From Phoenix dactylifera (taxonomy: Eukaryota; Streptophyta; Magnoliopsida; Arecales; Arecaceae), in assembly GCF_009389715.1 (NCBI RefSeq), contig NC_052404.1, positions 8,578,745-8,642,744 of the forward strand: a DNA stretch of 64,000 bases. Reading direction: 5' to 3'. Shown here piece after piece: positions 50,101-64,000 of this stretch. Each line of letters opens with the position of its first letter. The first letter of the stretch is position 1. The position numbers were made by a program, and so were the translations under genes. The notes beneath the pieces are model-generated. The model did no database searches. It was not told the DNA's origin and saw nothing but the letters and a program-made list of their open reading frames with translations.

Positions 50101-52702
50101 GATATGATTGGATTTTAGTCCTCGCACTACCTCAATGAATTATAGGCTTTCTTTTCCCTCCCTGTTTTCTTGCAAAGGATAATTGTTGTTAACAGGACCC
50201 AACTATTTTCAGTTCTTGTCAGTTTGGTCTTGACCTTGGTCGAAAAGGCAATGTAGTAGTTTTGGGCTTGCCAGTTTCTGTTTTTTTAAAACTGTTTGGA
50301 TTCTTGATACTACTTTTACCCTTAGTTAATGAGGCCTATGATGATCAATATATTGCCTACATTGCTTGATTCAGTTGTATGATAAGAACATCCTTTTATT
50401 CTGAGGCCTTCTCATAAATAATCAAAAAGAAAAAATATTCTATTTTGTATGTGTAGGCATCTCAGAGCTTCAAAAGGTCAGATTGGTTCTGCACCTCTCC
50501 AAGACTAATGTCCCATATCACTAGGATCATCATTGTTGAATTTTAATCCTTTCACTACATCAATGAATTTCTGGCATTCTTCTCCCTCCCTTTTTTCTTA
50601 AAAAAGTTAAGATTGCTGTTACAGCTCAGACCCAACAATTTTTCATGTTCAGTCAGTTCGATTTTGAGTCTTTTGACCGAGGCATGTGGTATTGTCCCAT
50701 GCTAGCCATACTGTATGCTAGTATGGTACCAAGGTTCGGTTCGGTATATTAGCCAAATTGGTCCGTACTGGTCAAAATGGGGCGAAACCACCCTATATAG
50801 ATCCGATTTTGGACAGTACCATAGTTGGGAGTGAGAAAACTGTTAGAAGCCGTCTTGTTACCGAGTGCGTACTATATTGTACCCGACTGTACCATTTCAA
50901 ATTGGTACGCTTTTTTGTACCAGTTTTGCGAGCTTTGCTTTTGACTTTGGTTTGCTTTAGATCTTTTGTAAAAGGTGATTCAGTTTTGGGCTTTTTTATT
51001 TATACTTTTTCTTTTTTTTCTTTTTTCTTTACAAATAAATCAGTTTGAATTCTGGTTACTGCTTTCATCTTTCTGTAGGGTATGAGGTCTATGATACTCA
51101 ACCAACATGTTGCCTGCATTGCTAGATTCATTCGCATGATAGGAATTTCCTCTTTTTTTGAGGCCTGTGCATGCCATAATATTGTGCGCGCTCTCACTGA
51201 ACCTGGTTGTTTTGGAGGTACAATCAGGTTTAGTCTGGCTCTCTTGATTGTGGTAAGATATCAGGACATAATATTGGATTTCTTTCAATCCTTTAGATGG
51301 GGTTCCTTCATATCGTTTTCCTGAAAATATTGGATTGCTGTTATGATTTGAATGCACTTGTTTTTAGATCCAGTCAGTTTGGGTTAAAGATGGGTTGGGT
51401 CTGAATCTTTTAGAGAGGGCGGACTAGTTTTTGAATCTTCATGTTTTGCCCTTTTTTTTAAAATATGATCAGTTTTAGTCCTCCTTTCTTATAGCTCCCT
51501 TTTTTCAAAAAATATAAAAACCTATGATCATCAACTAGTATATTGCCTAGATTGATTTATTTGTTTGATAAGAATATCGTACCATTCTGAGGGTTTTTGG
51601 AAGGAATACAAGGCATGAATGTCATTATGTGTTCTATCTTGCATCTCCCTCATGCTGTTTATATGGTTGGACCTTCCAGCAGGAGATCATGTTGGGTTTG
51701 GAGGATCTCTTATTACTGCGGTCCTACATCAAGATTGGATTTTTCTGAGAGTTTTGATATTGCTGTTTTCCGGTTTTGACAATTTGGTTTCAGATTGGGC
51801 TGAGTCTTAGTTTTTAAGAATAGGTTGTATGCTTCGTAGGCGGTATACTTCATAATTTTTTCCCCTTATCCCTCCTTTGCCCCTTTTTTTTTCACAAGGA
51901 TTGCTTTTACTGTGTCACATGTGGTCAACCCAGCCCTCAATACTGGCCTATGATGATTGCAGAATTTTTGCCTACATTGTTTGACTACTTCATTGTGATA
52001 AGTGTTTGCTTTGCAAGTTGCAACTCTCCTGAGGCCAGCATATAGATGACCTGTTCTGCTGTGGTTATTTTTCACAATTTTGCTGCTCTGTTTTGATGCT
52101 AAAATTGGGATTTAATCATATATGTCGGTTGAATGCAAATAAGTGGACTCCATCAGGCTTGTCATGGCAATTCTTGTCTGGAACACCAGGATAAGTAGAT
52201 ATTTGTTTTCTCGTTGGATATTTTGCAACAGCGATCAGAAAGGTGTGCTTTCAAATTGCTCTAACATCATTTGGTGGCTTTATGTTTCACCAAAAATAAA
52301 AAAAAGCAGCCACATGTTTCACCCCCAAAAAAAAGCAGCAGCTACATGAGTGCACCAAATGTATACTCAAAAAGATGGTGAATTATAAACATGTTTTGAG
52401 GAGGAAAAAGTTACACAGAGAAGCCACTATGTATACTGTAGTTAACTATTGCCCTGCTCTTTTTTCAGCTCACCTAAAGCATCAAAGACCAAACTTAGCA
52501 TTTGTTTACTTGGTCTCAAATCATTTACCGTCTGAATTCCATATGGATTTTGTTTTGTGCCTGTGGCTGCTGTTGATATTCAAATTCTTTTTTAATATTG
52601 AATCAATTTGTTTCTTTCTTTCAGTGTGGTTCTGCACGGTCCGTTGCACCCATCAAGGCTGGCTTTGTTGCAAGAGTTGGACGTCGGAAGGCTGGGACGT
52701 GA
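38766..52702 (+). CDS. EIF2B (beta subunit): Translation initiation factor eIF2 subunit beta
   Basis: Nine coding exons: 38766-38810, 39103-39208, 39352-39407, 39510-39552, 39728-39825, 43017-43162, 47407-47549, 48983-49068 and 52625-52702. All have GT-AG borders and consistent phase, 801 bases in total for 266 residues. eIF2 delivers initiator Met-tRNA to the 40S ribosome; the beta subunit binds eIF5 and eIF2B through lysine blocks. Two such blocks are visible (seven Lys in exon 2, six in exon 3). The conserved core runs from [18 protein letters not shown] through [27 protein letters not shown] and [18 protein letters not shown]2-C2 zinc finger follows (CNGC then, 18 residues later, CEQC) and the C-terminus is [11 protein letters not shown]. 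Length matches other plant eIF2 beta proteins. Introns 5 (3.2 kb), 6 (4.2 kb) and 8 (3.6 kb) are swollen by repeats. S6K lies tail to tail downstream. The symbol here means eIF2 beta, not eIF2B. Confidence 0.95.
40171..40366. repeat. 98-bp tandem repeat, two copies, in eIF2 beta intron 5
   Basis: GATATAAAGCTGGGGAAGGA at 40171 and GATATAAAGCTGGAGAAGGA at 40269 begin two units with a period of 98 bp that match almost throughout (AACTTTGAGATATACCAGTA in both). The first unit overlaps the end of a 62-codon frame at 40015-40200. Confidence 0.9.
41195..41870. repeat. Large GC-rich element of the GTACC-type family in intron 5
   Basis: Both ends are crowded with words such as CCGGTTCCGGTCCG, ACCGGTACGGTTCGG and CGGTTCGATACCGGTTCC. 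The interior is a purine-rich run of AAGAGG repeats and then a GC-rich part. The 221-codon minus-strand frame across it is low-complexity and not a gene. Confidence 0.5.
43938..44105 (+). repeat. GTACC-rich dispersed repeat in eIF2 beta intron 6
   Basis: Begins AAGGTTCGCCGTCTTGGTAT and continues CCCCGTACCGGTACTATTCT, CAGTGTCGGTACACGGTACG and CGATACGGTATGAGA. It is the clearest copy of this family in the window. Confidence 0.7.
44138..44232. repeat. TA/TG microsatellite in intron 6
   Basis: Alternating TATATATA and TGTATA/TGTG runs over about 95 bases just downstream of the GTACC-type repeat. Confidence 0.9.
44955..45435. repeat. GTACC-type element with GA-rich interior, intron 6
   Basis: The ends carry GGTACCATGGCACATACCGG and GTGCCGGTAACTGACTGGGC-like words. 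The interior is dominated by GAGAGGGA runs, with CTCATTTGCTCGAGC repeated at about 45167 and 45308. It resembles the larger elements at 41195 and 49466. Confidence 0.5.
45511..45612. repeat. 102-nt perfect-geometry hairpin in eIF2 beta intron 6
   Basis: TTGCTCCATTAATGTTTTAA begins a 34-base arm (45511-45544) whose reverse complement is at 45579-45612 with two mismatches, leaving a 34-base loop. A direct copy of the right arm plus about 35 further bases recurs at 45714-45785. The geometry is like a small-RNA precursor, but expression is not shown. Confidence 0.85.
49466..50076. mobile_element. 611-bp foldback element in eIF2 beta intron 8
   Basis: Two arms, about 49590-49746 and 49795-49935, are imperfect reverse complements. 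For example, TAAGTGAAAGTTGGCAAAT pairs with ATTTGCCGACTTTCACTTA, and TGCAGAGGAGG with CCTCCTCTGCA-like sequence. The loop holds a T22 run. Outside the arms are GA-rich and CT-rich tails and CCGGTTCCGG-type termini. CTTGTATTCATG (49454-49465) and CTCGTATTCTATG (50077-50089) may be a target-site duplication. The 190- and 145-codon frames crossing it are by-products of the palindrome. Confidence 0.75.
50715..50935. repeat. GTACC-type dispersed repeat, intron 8
   Basis: Contains TATGGTACCAAGGTTCGGTT, GGTCCGTACTGGTCAAAATG, GACAGTACCATAG and AATTGGTACGC. A diverged member of the family seen at 43938. Confidence 0.55.
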
Positions 52703-53196
52703 TCTTATATTGTCTTTGTTATTGTTGATCCTCTCTGACCATTAAAAAACGGATGTTTGTCGGGCTTCACCTGTCTTTATCTTCTCATTCAAATTTGCTC
52801 ACAGTTTTGCCCTTGAGTTTTGTTATAATCTTCTTTTTATGTGCTTTATTTACATGATTTTAAATTTGACTAGTTTGACAGGATACATACGTGAAGATGC
52901 ATTTTGATCAAGTTTGATAATTAGTAGAAATGGTGCACCTTAGTTAAGATCCTTAAATGATGTTGAAAGATTCAAAAATTCTCGGACTAAGTTTCAGCGT
53001 CGGAACTTCATTTTGGTGCTTGCAACCTCATTGTTTGTGGAATGAAGGCATCAACTGTAGTCTCTTGAATCATCTAGTACACCTGGTTCCCTTCGTGCAT
53101 TTGATAGTTATTTGGATTTTGTTTTTTTTTTTTTGTTTTTTTTGTGGTAAGCCCTGAACAAGTATTCCTTTTAGGTGGATGGCTAAGCTGTCTCCT
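52703..53196. other. eIF2 beta 3' UTR and flank
   Basis: Sequence after the stop codon without further coding potential. The first few hundred bases are probably 3' UTR. A T-rich run lies near 53120. Confidence 0.4.
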
Positions 53197-53722
53197 AGGT
53201 GGTATTTGGCGGCTCAAATAGGATTATTATGACAATCTTAAACCATTGGTGTTCTTCATCCCTGGTGATCTAAGATTATGTTATATTTTAGTAATTAAAA
53301 TTTTTTAAATATTGGTAATTAACATGTTTGATATGCTCATTGACCATGTAATATCAAAATTATATGTAATATCAAAATTATATTGATGTATTCTAAATAT
53401 TTTGCAATTAGTAAACTGAATTTTTAAATAAATCATAGAAAAATATAAATGAATATAAGTCAAATTATCAAAATCTGTCAAACCAGCTCCATAGGATCAA
53501 AAGTTAATCAAAACTGATCAAATAACTTCAAGGAATTACTGAATCTTCCTAACAAGAAGAATTTTTATTTTTTTTTGCAGGATTATCAAATTCTTCTGAA
53601 CTTATTTTTCCCAAAGATTGGCATTTTTTTGATGTTTCGTGCTGGATGGGGGGTAATCAAATTCATCTGCATCTACATCATTGTTAATCATAGAGTCATC
53701 ATCCTATACCAAACGCCACCTT
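53197..53722. mobile_element. Possible non-autonomous TIR element
   Basis: The left end AGGTGGTATTTGGC and the reverse complement of the right end, AGGTGGCGTTTGGT, match at about 11 of 13 positions. The interior is AT-rich and non-coding. TTAGGTGGAT occurs on both outer sides, which could be flank duplication or chance. Confidence 0.4.
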
Positions 53723-53901
53723 AGGTGGATATGCCATTGAGGCATTAGAGAAGCTGTAGACTTGGTGTTTTTACATGCCGTTTCGTTCAATTCTATTTCT
53801 TATTTGGGAGGCTGATTTTAGCCGACTGTTGTTGGAACAACAAGTTTCAACTAGGCTGCATTTGGCGCGAAGATGGACGACATCCCTGAGGTGAGCCTTG
53901 C

Positions 53902-54258
53902 GTGCCGCTCAGGAGTTTTCTTTTAATAATAGACAAACTTGTTTGTCTTAGCCATGGTATATGTCGAGCAAGTCGAGCCTTCCTTCTGATGGTAGCTTAT
54001 ATATTAAATGTTAGGGTGATTGTTCTGTTTACGACCGATGCAACTGAGGCTTGTTTAAAACTTTGGTACCGAGCAGCTGCAATTGCCCTTATCAGGCATA
54101 TTCGTCGATTTAAATTACCTGTTTCGTATTGGAACTTATTTTGTCAAATTGTATTTGATCGTGTCAGCCTCACATTTCACGAAGCCCATTTCCTTTCTGA
54201 TAAAGTGGCCGCATGTTTAACCGCGGCCGACGTGGGAACAAATGGGCTAAATGCATGA
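53902..54258 (+). pseudogene. Possible LINE RNase H-like relic
   Basis: A 118-codon frame whose end (SYWNLFCQIVFDRVSLTFHEAHFLSDKVAACLTAADVG, given here in parts: SYWNLFCQIV, FHEAHFLSDKVAACL) loosely follows the W-C-H-R/E-D-LA spacing of the RNase H-like domain in plant LINEs. The key REGN and AD motifs are degraded. The call is weak. Confidence 0.3.
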
Positions 54259-54480
54259 AGGGGGCATTTGGTATGGGGTGATCGTTTCAGGACCAAGAGT
54301 GATGTGGGTGGAGGTGATGAGATCACCGTGTTTGGTTGCACTATGGTGATCCTACGTGGCGGTGATTCTAAATCATCTTCACTATTTAAATCACCGCCCA
54401 ATCCGGTGATGGGATATCCGTCGTTGAGGTCGGAAATTAAGGATCATTCCGGAGCAGTGATCCTGAATTGAAATTAAAGA
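54258..54480. repeat. GCATTTGGTAT-type dispersed repeat (second locus)
   Basis: Starts GGGGGCATTTGGTATGGGGT and carries GTTTGGTTGCACTATGGTGA, then CCGGTGATGGGATATCC and GTTGAGGTCGGA in the same order as at 7855-8040. A diverged copy of the same element. Confidence 0.6.
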
Positions 54481-54707
54481 CAAAAATACCCCTCAATCTT
54501 TTTTTTACGCTCGAGCTCGAGTCGTTACCTCTTCCATCTCTCCGCTTCTCTCTCTATCGCGCCTTTTTTACCTTTTTTTTAACTGAAATGATCTATAAAA
54601 AAGAAAAGCCTCCGCCCAAAGGAAGGCTTCCGGAAGGCAAAGAGAAGATAATCACATAAGGAAAGAAGAAGGCAAAAAGTCCCAGACTGGTGATGAAATA
54701 AAGAGAG

Positions 54708-54711
<4 letters not shown>

Positions 54712-54775
<64 letters not shown>

Positions 54776-54793
54776 GGGGGGGGGGGGGGGGGG
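54712..54793. repeat. (GA)29 microsatellite followed by a G21 run
   Basis: GA repeats run from 54712 to 54769, then 21 consecutive G from 54773 to 54793. The leucine/serine-rich minus-strand frame here is an artefact of the repeat. Confidence 0.97.
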
Positions 54794-55665
54794 TGGGAGG
54801 GTAGGGAGGTTCCTTGCCCTTGTTTTGAGCCTGCTAGATCAGGTTGTAATGCTATCAACTAATTTAAAAATGATAGGCTTCTTTTATCCACCAAGTATCG
54901 CCAAGGCTTGTAATCAGAATGTTCGTTGTTAGCCGAACGGTTGGTACGTTTCTCATTTGTAGGTGTCATAGATGGTGATTGCTTCGCATTGGCATGGTTG
55001 CATGGTACGATAGGGTCTTCTTTTTCCGGTGGTCGCGTCTCTACGGTGTTCGAATCTTGGATGATGGTGCATCCTCTCCTCTTCCCTCCCTTTCTTGATG
55101 GATGTGTCAGAGGACGATCTTTCTTTTGTAACAAACTGCCTTAATATGAATTAGTGATGGATGTGCGAAGAGGATAATAGTACATGCATCGTCATATCTT
55201 TTCCCTTAAACAAATTGCCTGGTCGAACCAATTTTGTTTTATTTTCTAGAGAATAATCTATGGTAGGTTCCGAGAACACCTTCTGTGTTTTTTTTTTTGC
55301 TGCTCATGGTCGTATCAAAAAAAACTTCTGTTTATAATAGTAGTTTCTGCCTTATCTTCTGTTTATAATAGTACTCTCTGCTCCCGTAGAGCATAACGTA
55401 TAGTTAACCTACTAACCATTGTTTTGAGGGTAATTGAAGTAATAACTGAATAACCTAGAAATTTAAAAAACAGAAATCTGAAACATAGAACACAAATAAC
55501 CAAAATGGGAGGTTAATATAGATCACACATGCCAGAGTAAAACTCCCGGGGTAGGAACAACTAAAGTGTCATCGGTGTACATGCACTTGGAAGCAACACA
55601 AGAAATTTTGGATAACTGATTAGACTAAAACCGCCATGTTCTAATTGCAAACTATTTTGGATGCT
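54794..55665. other. Intergenic DNA and S6K 3' UTR
   Basis: The region separates two convergent genes. The last 100-150 bases are probably S6K 3' UTR (minus strand). TTCTGTTTATAATAGTA occurs twice near 55330-55370. No gene is supported. Confidence 0.4.
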
Positions 55666-59646
<3,981 letters not shown>

Positions 59647-62140
59647 CTCTAAGAATGCTAAGTGGATGGCAGTTGTGATATGAATAGTTGCAGACGGTTC
59701 CTGCTAAAGCTAGCTCCCTCCACAAATCTCCGAGACAACAACTGATGAAGTAGGAATCCTGACAATGGCCTTGAACAACTGGAAGTTCACGTATACAACC
59801 GGAGCTCCCAGGAATGCTGGGAGTAAGCAAACCAAAATCCAGAAGTTGCCCTTGTTTCCCGAAGTACAGGAAACAGTAGCTGCCACAGTGCTTATAGAAT
59901 TCATGAAGAATGAGCTGTCTGAAGCTGTTGAGTAAAGTAAAAAGATTATAAGTCATATGACATAAAGATAGAACCAGACTACCAGAAGCACTCCAATGTC
60001 ATTGATGTACCACAAGGAGAAAACAAAAATGCAGCAAAACATGAAAACATTATCAGACTCCAATATAAAGTATGACAAGGGCACATAATGAAGTTATAAT
60101 AGTCGCAGTAATTTCTGTTGATCATCTACAACAACATGTATGCATAGTAGATGATTCCTTTCCTGCATCCTTGCTGTATGTGAACCATGTTCATGGCCAT
60201 AGTCCTCTAAGACATGGATGTTTTATGTTAGCCATGTTAATGGTCGTAGTCCTCTATGAATCAGAAGTAGGAGGCACATTTTAAGCCCTTGTGAGTTTTT
60301 GGCTACACATTTTGTTGTGGTATCTTAAAGAAAAATATGCCTATATCAAATATATACACAGCAAGTGAGGCATGGATGGAAAGGAGCAATCTGAGCTTGA
60401 TAAAGCAACCAAGTGTGTGCAAACTGAGACAATTAGTTAGAGGAGAACCGGGAGTCGGCAGCAACAGAAAAATGAAGAATAAATAGCAAAAGAAAATCCA
60501 TAACAGAATTACATATATCTAACACACCCTGTGCGATAGGTATATAAGAATAACTCTTCTCACATCAATATGAAATGGGATGATAATAACAAGGAGGGAA
60601 AGTGAAACCAAGTGACGGTCAAACAGAATATTGCATCATTGGTTGGGGAAAAAGTCATAAAACTAAGGCAATAATGGTCTCCTTGTGCTTACAGACAAAA
60701 AAAAGCAGCCTATATAGATTGACACAATAAAGTTAACATATAAAATTGTTCTTGATGAGTTAAGCATAACAGCTTTGAGAAATAAATGACTGCACAGATA
60801 ACAGACACTTTAGCATGAGGGTGATCAGATCTGACAAGTTGTTCAAACCTCATCAACAACTTCATATTCATTTGTTTGCATAGAGACAAGCATTGGCGCA
60901 TCACTGAAATAGTGATTGCAAAGTGTTTACTCAAAGCCCATCTACAGTTTTACTCCTAAAGAATTTAATGAACAGAAAAACAAAAGTTAGATGAAGTGCA
61001 CAGGGGCATCTAATTTGATTAGAGGAAGTCAATGGGAAGAATCTGCACCAAGTATATGGGAGTCAGATGTTAAAGCATCTAATATGCACCTCAAGATCTC
61101 ACAGTTGCCTCTCAAACCTTAATTTTCCACTCAACACCGTGCTAAAAAACCAAATTACATGGAACCCCTTTAAAAATTCCATTGTTCCCGTACACACAAG
61201 TCATATCCTAATGCCCCTACCCTAGGAATTTTCTCCCCCTGCACCTCCCCAGCTCTGGGGAGGAGGAATAAAAACAAGAAGAAAAGATGGGGGAAAGAAA
61301 CACACTTAAAAAAAACCCTCTTTCCAATTGCAAGATCCAAACGCCCACGCCTCTATTAACAGCTAACTCATGATCCCTAACACTAACGCCAAGCCTTCAC
61401 CCAGAGTCGTCTCCTTTGCTCTCTCCAACTAACCATCTCTCCAAATAACCAGAGGCCCTGATTATTATCAACAACATTTCCGCTCAATTTTTGGGCAAAA
61501 AAGGCATGCCAAACCTCCACAAATCCATCCACTTCACCAAATCCAACCACATTAACTCAAAACCTCCCTTTTTTGTCCTGAACACGCCTCAATAAGATCT
61601 ACCAAGAGGACCAACCGAATCGCACGAGATTTCCAAAGAACAATATTTGAGGAAAACGGAAAGAAAAGAATCTTATTTCCCCAATTCTTCAACAAAACTA
61701 TCCAAATTTTCCATGAGAGAGGTCACAGAACCGATTGATTAAAAGAAGGCATCTTTATGAGGCAGAATCTACTACCAACTATGTAATTGAAAGAAAAAAA
61801 CCCTAAATAAACGATGCTATTAACCAAATTAGATCGGATTACAAAAAAAAACTAGGGAACTAAAAGAATAAAGATCCAAGATTTACATACAATAAGCAAA
61901 ATAAACACATGTAAATCGATCAAAACAAAGATCTCGCATACGCAATCGAATTGAAGCGCGTTTAAAAGCCAAAGATCCCGATCTGAAGCCCTCTAAACAC
62001 AAATTAAAAAGACAACAAAACAAAGTGGAAAAGGGGGTAGAGAATTCCCTCACCTTGGAAGGGAGCGACGATTCGATCAAGGAACCGAGGGCTTGCTCGA
62101 CCACCGCTTCGCGCGATCCACTCCGCCGCTCTTATTCGGG
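59647..62140 (-). other. S6K 5' leader with 2.1-kb intron
   Basis: The leader exon next to the ATG probably begins at 59924, after TTTACTTTACTCAACAG on the minus strand. A first leader exon probably ends at 62054 (TTCCAAG then GTGAGG). The implied intron is 59925-62053. Apart from the uORF in the inner leader exon I see no gene or element in this 2.1 kb. The boundaries are inferred from splice motifs. Confidence 0.55.
59710..59904 (-). CDS. Upstream ORF of 64 codons in the S6K leader
   Basis: ATG 59904-59902 opens a frame of 64 residues (MNSISTVAATVSCTSGNKGN, then a hydrophobic middle WILVCLLPAFLGAPVVYVNF) ending in TAG at 59710. It ends 63 bases before the S6K start, and no other ATG lies between. 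The context is weak (T at -3, A at +4), so leaky scanning is likely, whereas the S6K ATG is strong. It falls entirely inside the inferred leader exon 59647-59924. Whether it is translated is unknown. Confidence 0.5.
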   Translation of the reverse strand: MNSISTVAATVSCTSGNKGNFWILVCLLPAFLGAPVVYVNFQLFKAIVRIPTSSVVVSEICGGS

Positions 62141-62490
62141 TGGGGCGGCCTTCCGCGCATCAAAGCCGAGCCGATGGAGAACACGTGGAGAAATGCTACT
62201 GGACAATCCGAAACACCCCGTCGCTCGTTATTCGGGAATATGCGTTCTTATCGGGTGGGCGCTCGCCGAAAGCAACGCGCAAACAACGTGCTATTTTTTC
62301 GGGCGTGGCGGCCTACCGCGAATCAATACCGAGCCCGATGAGGACACGTGGCGAAATGCTACTGGAAGATCCCAAACCCCGCGTCGCTCCTTCCAGGGGA
62401 GTATGCGATCTAATCGGGTTGGTGCACGCTGAAAGCAACGCGCAGGCAACGTGGGCCGTCCGATCGGATGGGGCGGTCCCTTTCCCGCGT
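62140..62490. promoter_or_regulatory. 163-bp tandem repeat carrying G-boxes in the S6K promoter
   Basis: Two units and the start of a third. ACACGTGG occurs at 62181-62188 and 62344-62351, and AGCAACGCGC at 62271 and 62434, both 163 bp apart; GGGGCGG-type starts lie near 62142, 62305 and 62469. The array lies just upstream of the inferred S6K leader. CACGTG is a G-box bound by plant bZIP and bHLH factors. A regulatory effect is inference. Confidence 0.75.
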
Positions 62491-62546
62491 GGCCATTGAC
62501 CTGGCTTTGGTCTGGCGTTCAAGGAGTCGTGCGGGACGCGGGGAGT

Positions 62547-62571
62547 GGGGGGGGGGGGGGGGGGGGGGGGG
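62547..62571. repeat. G25 homopolymer
   Basis: 25 consecutive G, then T and GGGG. Such runs can form G-quadruplexes and are also prone to sequencing and consensus error. Confidence 0.97.
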
Positions 62572-62654
62572 TGGGGTCAGAGAATTCGTTGTTTAAGCAA
62601 AGGAGATGCGGAGTTGTCCCGCTACCGTCAGAGCCTGGATAAGTGGATAATGTT

Positions 62655-62840
62655 GAGATCATGATATATTATACCGATCCAACCAAGATAGTATAAGACC
62701 GTGCCATACTGATTCGATATCTATATTCAGTATATATGGTATATCGACATTTAATATATCAAAAAAAAAATTTACTGTACCGTATTGATACTGTACTAGT
62801 GTGACACCGATATAGAGTCCAGTACAAAGACAACGAATTT
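62655..62840 (-). repeat. GTACC-rich dispersed repeat, minus orientation
   Basis: The complement reads AAAATTCGTTGTCTTTGTAC, CTATATCGGTGTCACACTAG and CAATACGGTACAGTAAA, parallel to the start of the copies at 43938 and 23708. Confidence 0.65.
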
Positions 62841-64000
62841 TGGTTGAGATATACTTGATGTATCATGTCTAGATTTGATAAGACTCGATTCCACATCTCA
62901 TTGCATGCCAAGTTCACTTCTGCAAGCCCATGCAGTGCATGGAGCATGCACAAGAGATGGGGAAAGTCACAAGCTATGAAATTATTCTGGCAATTGATTC
63001 ATTACATCCTGGCTCTAATGGTAAACTTTCACATGGATGCAAACCCAAGTTGTAGATCTTGAGGTTCTTAAATGTTGACATTTTTTGACCCGGATTGCGG
63101 CCCATGGGCTATGGATACGGTCGTCACATCCATGAGCTCCTCCGGCCTTGCCCAATATACCACACTCGGATATTAACTCAGGTACATCCTCCTGAGGAAA
63201 CACACCCGGATACTTAATATTTTATATGGTGTTATTAGGTGCATTATGTTGACATTTTTCGCTCAAATGTGAAAGTTAACTCAATCATTGACTTTCAGAA
63301 ACAAAGTTCTATGCAGTTCATGCAAGATGGTGGACTAACTAGAGACGTTTATCTTTGTACTAGTCTATTGTTTATAAAATTGTTTTGCTAATCTTTTTCC
63401 TATGTCGAGATGGAAATGGATCTATTGATCTATACACTGTTGCAATAAATAAGAAGAATAACAAAAGAAGAAGAAGAAAGAAAAAAAGAATAAGAGTATA
63501 CAATATTTATGTGATTCGATTATTGACCTACGACCAGGAGCCGATACAAAAGTTTTGCTATAGAAAAATGGAGATTGCAAAATATAAGGTTTCATCTCAA
63601 ATCCTAGCCTAACACTCAATTAATTATTTTCTTTTTGTAGGATTACAAAAAGTGAATATAATATAATAAGTCGATTTGGACTTGAATAATCAAGTTAGTT
63701 TGGCCTGGGGGGGGGGACTTTTTTCCCCTCCATTCCACTCCTTTGGCTTACCTTGCTTCGGAAAAAATGTCTCTTTTTATCTCCGTAAAATTTGTAAAAC
63801 AAAGCATACTCAACAAACAGCCAAGATGAATAGTTGGCAAAATAATTAAGATTTCCTACCTTAGAGGGCAGGACCGCAGGAGAAGGAAATGAGAGTTGTT
63901 ATTGGCAAAATCTTAGATACCGACATAATGATGCATTCTCTTCATCTTTCCTTCTGTCTCTAATCCAAGCTTCATGTTTCCTTCTATCTCAATCCGGGTC
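62841..64000. other. Intergenic DNA at the right edge
   Basis: No gene, RNA gene or transposon with defined ends was recognised. An AAGAAGAAGAA run lies near 63465, a G10 run at 63707-63716, and two short CTTCTxTCTC phrases at the very end. Confidence 0.35.

Larger units (their letters stand above)
49186..52040. repeat. Degenerate tandem amplification inside eIF2 beta intron 8
   Basis: The phrase AGGCCTATGATGATCAATAT, then TTGCCTACATTG, a TGATAAGAA and CATTCTGAGG, recurs in the same order near 49186, 50326, 51078, 51521 and 51946. Spacers carry a GTCAGTTTGG phrase. Spacings vary (about 430-1,140 bp), partly because later elements at 49466 and 50720 are inserted. This intron grew by duplicating part of itself. 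Confidence 0.75.

Noticed and set aside
53871-53892. ATGGACGACATCCCTGAG followed by GTGAGC, like a first coding exon
   Set aside because: No matching downstream exon was found before the repeat-rich DNA at 54.26 kb.
62025-62522. Overlapping frames of 60-135 codons upstream of S6K
   Set aside because: They run through the GC-rich tandem promoter repeat in several frames without domain content.

Overview
The window reads as nuclear DNA of a flowering plant. Genes have GT-AG introns, some of several kilobases, AT-rich intergenic DNA, and many short transposable elements. The translated genes are closest in style to monocots, and a palm would fit; I infer this from protein character only and ran no search. 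Five protein-coding genes can be supported, plus the first coding exon of a sixth that leaves the window on the left.

Layout: (1) 1-2.2 kb, minus strand: first coding exon of a lysine-rich protein of unknown function, with a 184-bp x3 tandem repeat in its leader region. (2) 2.5-16.9 kb: two almost identical 7,121-bp blocks separated by exactly 100 N. I interpret this as one locus present twice because two overlapping contig ends were not merged. The block carries a SINE with target-site duplication, a dead LINE tail and the promoter of the next gene. (3) 16.89-17.66 kb, plus: intronless cytokinin response factor (AP2/ERF group VI). (4) 20.3-26.35 kb, plus: h-type thioredoxin with an N-terminal Met-Gly-Ile-Cys acylation signature. 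(5) 28.49-31.17 kb, minus: FERONIA-type malectin receptor kinase. (6) 32-37 kb: repeat-rich intergenic DNA with a TIR element, two SINEs, a 43-bp minisatellite and a 300-bp direct repeat. (7) 38.77-52.70 kb, plus: translation initiation factor eIF2 beta, nine coding exons. Its introns are inflated by repeats, including a 34-bp-arm hairpin and a 611-bp foldback element. (8) 55.67-59.65 kb, minus, with leader to about 62.1 kb: ribosomal protein S6 kinase of the TOR pathway. It has a Tourist-like MITE in an intron, a 64-codon upstream ORF in its leader and a duplicated G-box module in its promoter. (9) 62.5-64 kb: no gene seen.

Gene relations: thioredoxin and FERONIA are tail to tail, and so are eIF2 beta and S6K (about 3 kb apart). 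The pairing of eIF2 beta with S6K puts two translation-control genes side by side, but nothing in the sequence shows they are co-regulated. No operon-like or obviously new multi-gene system was found. The most original observations are in non-coding DNA: the S6K uORF and promoter duplication, a dispersed GTACC-rich repeat family, and the hairpins.
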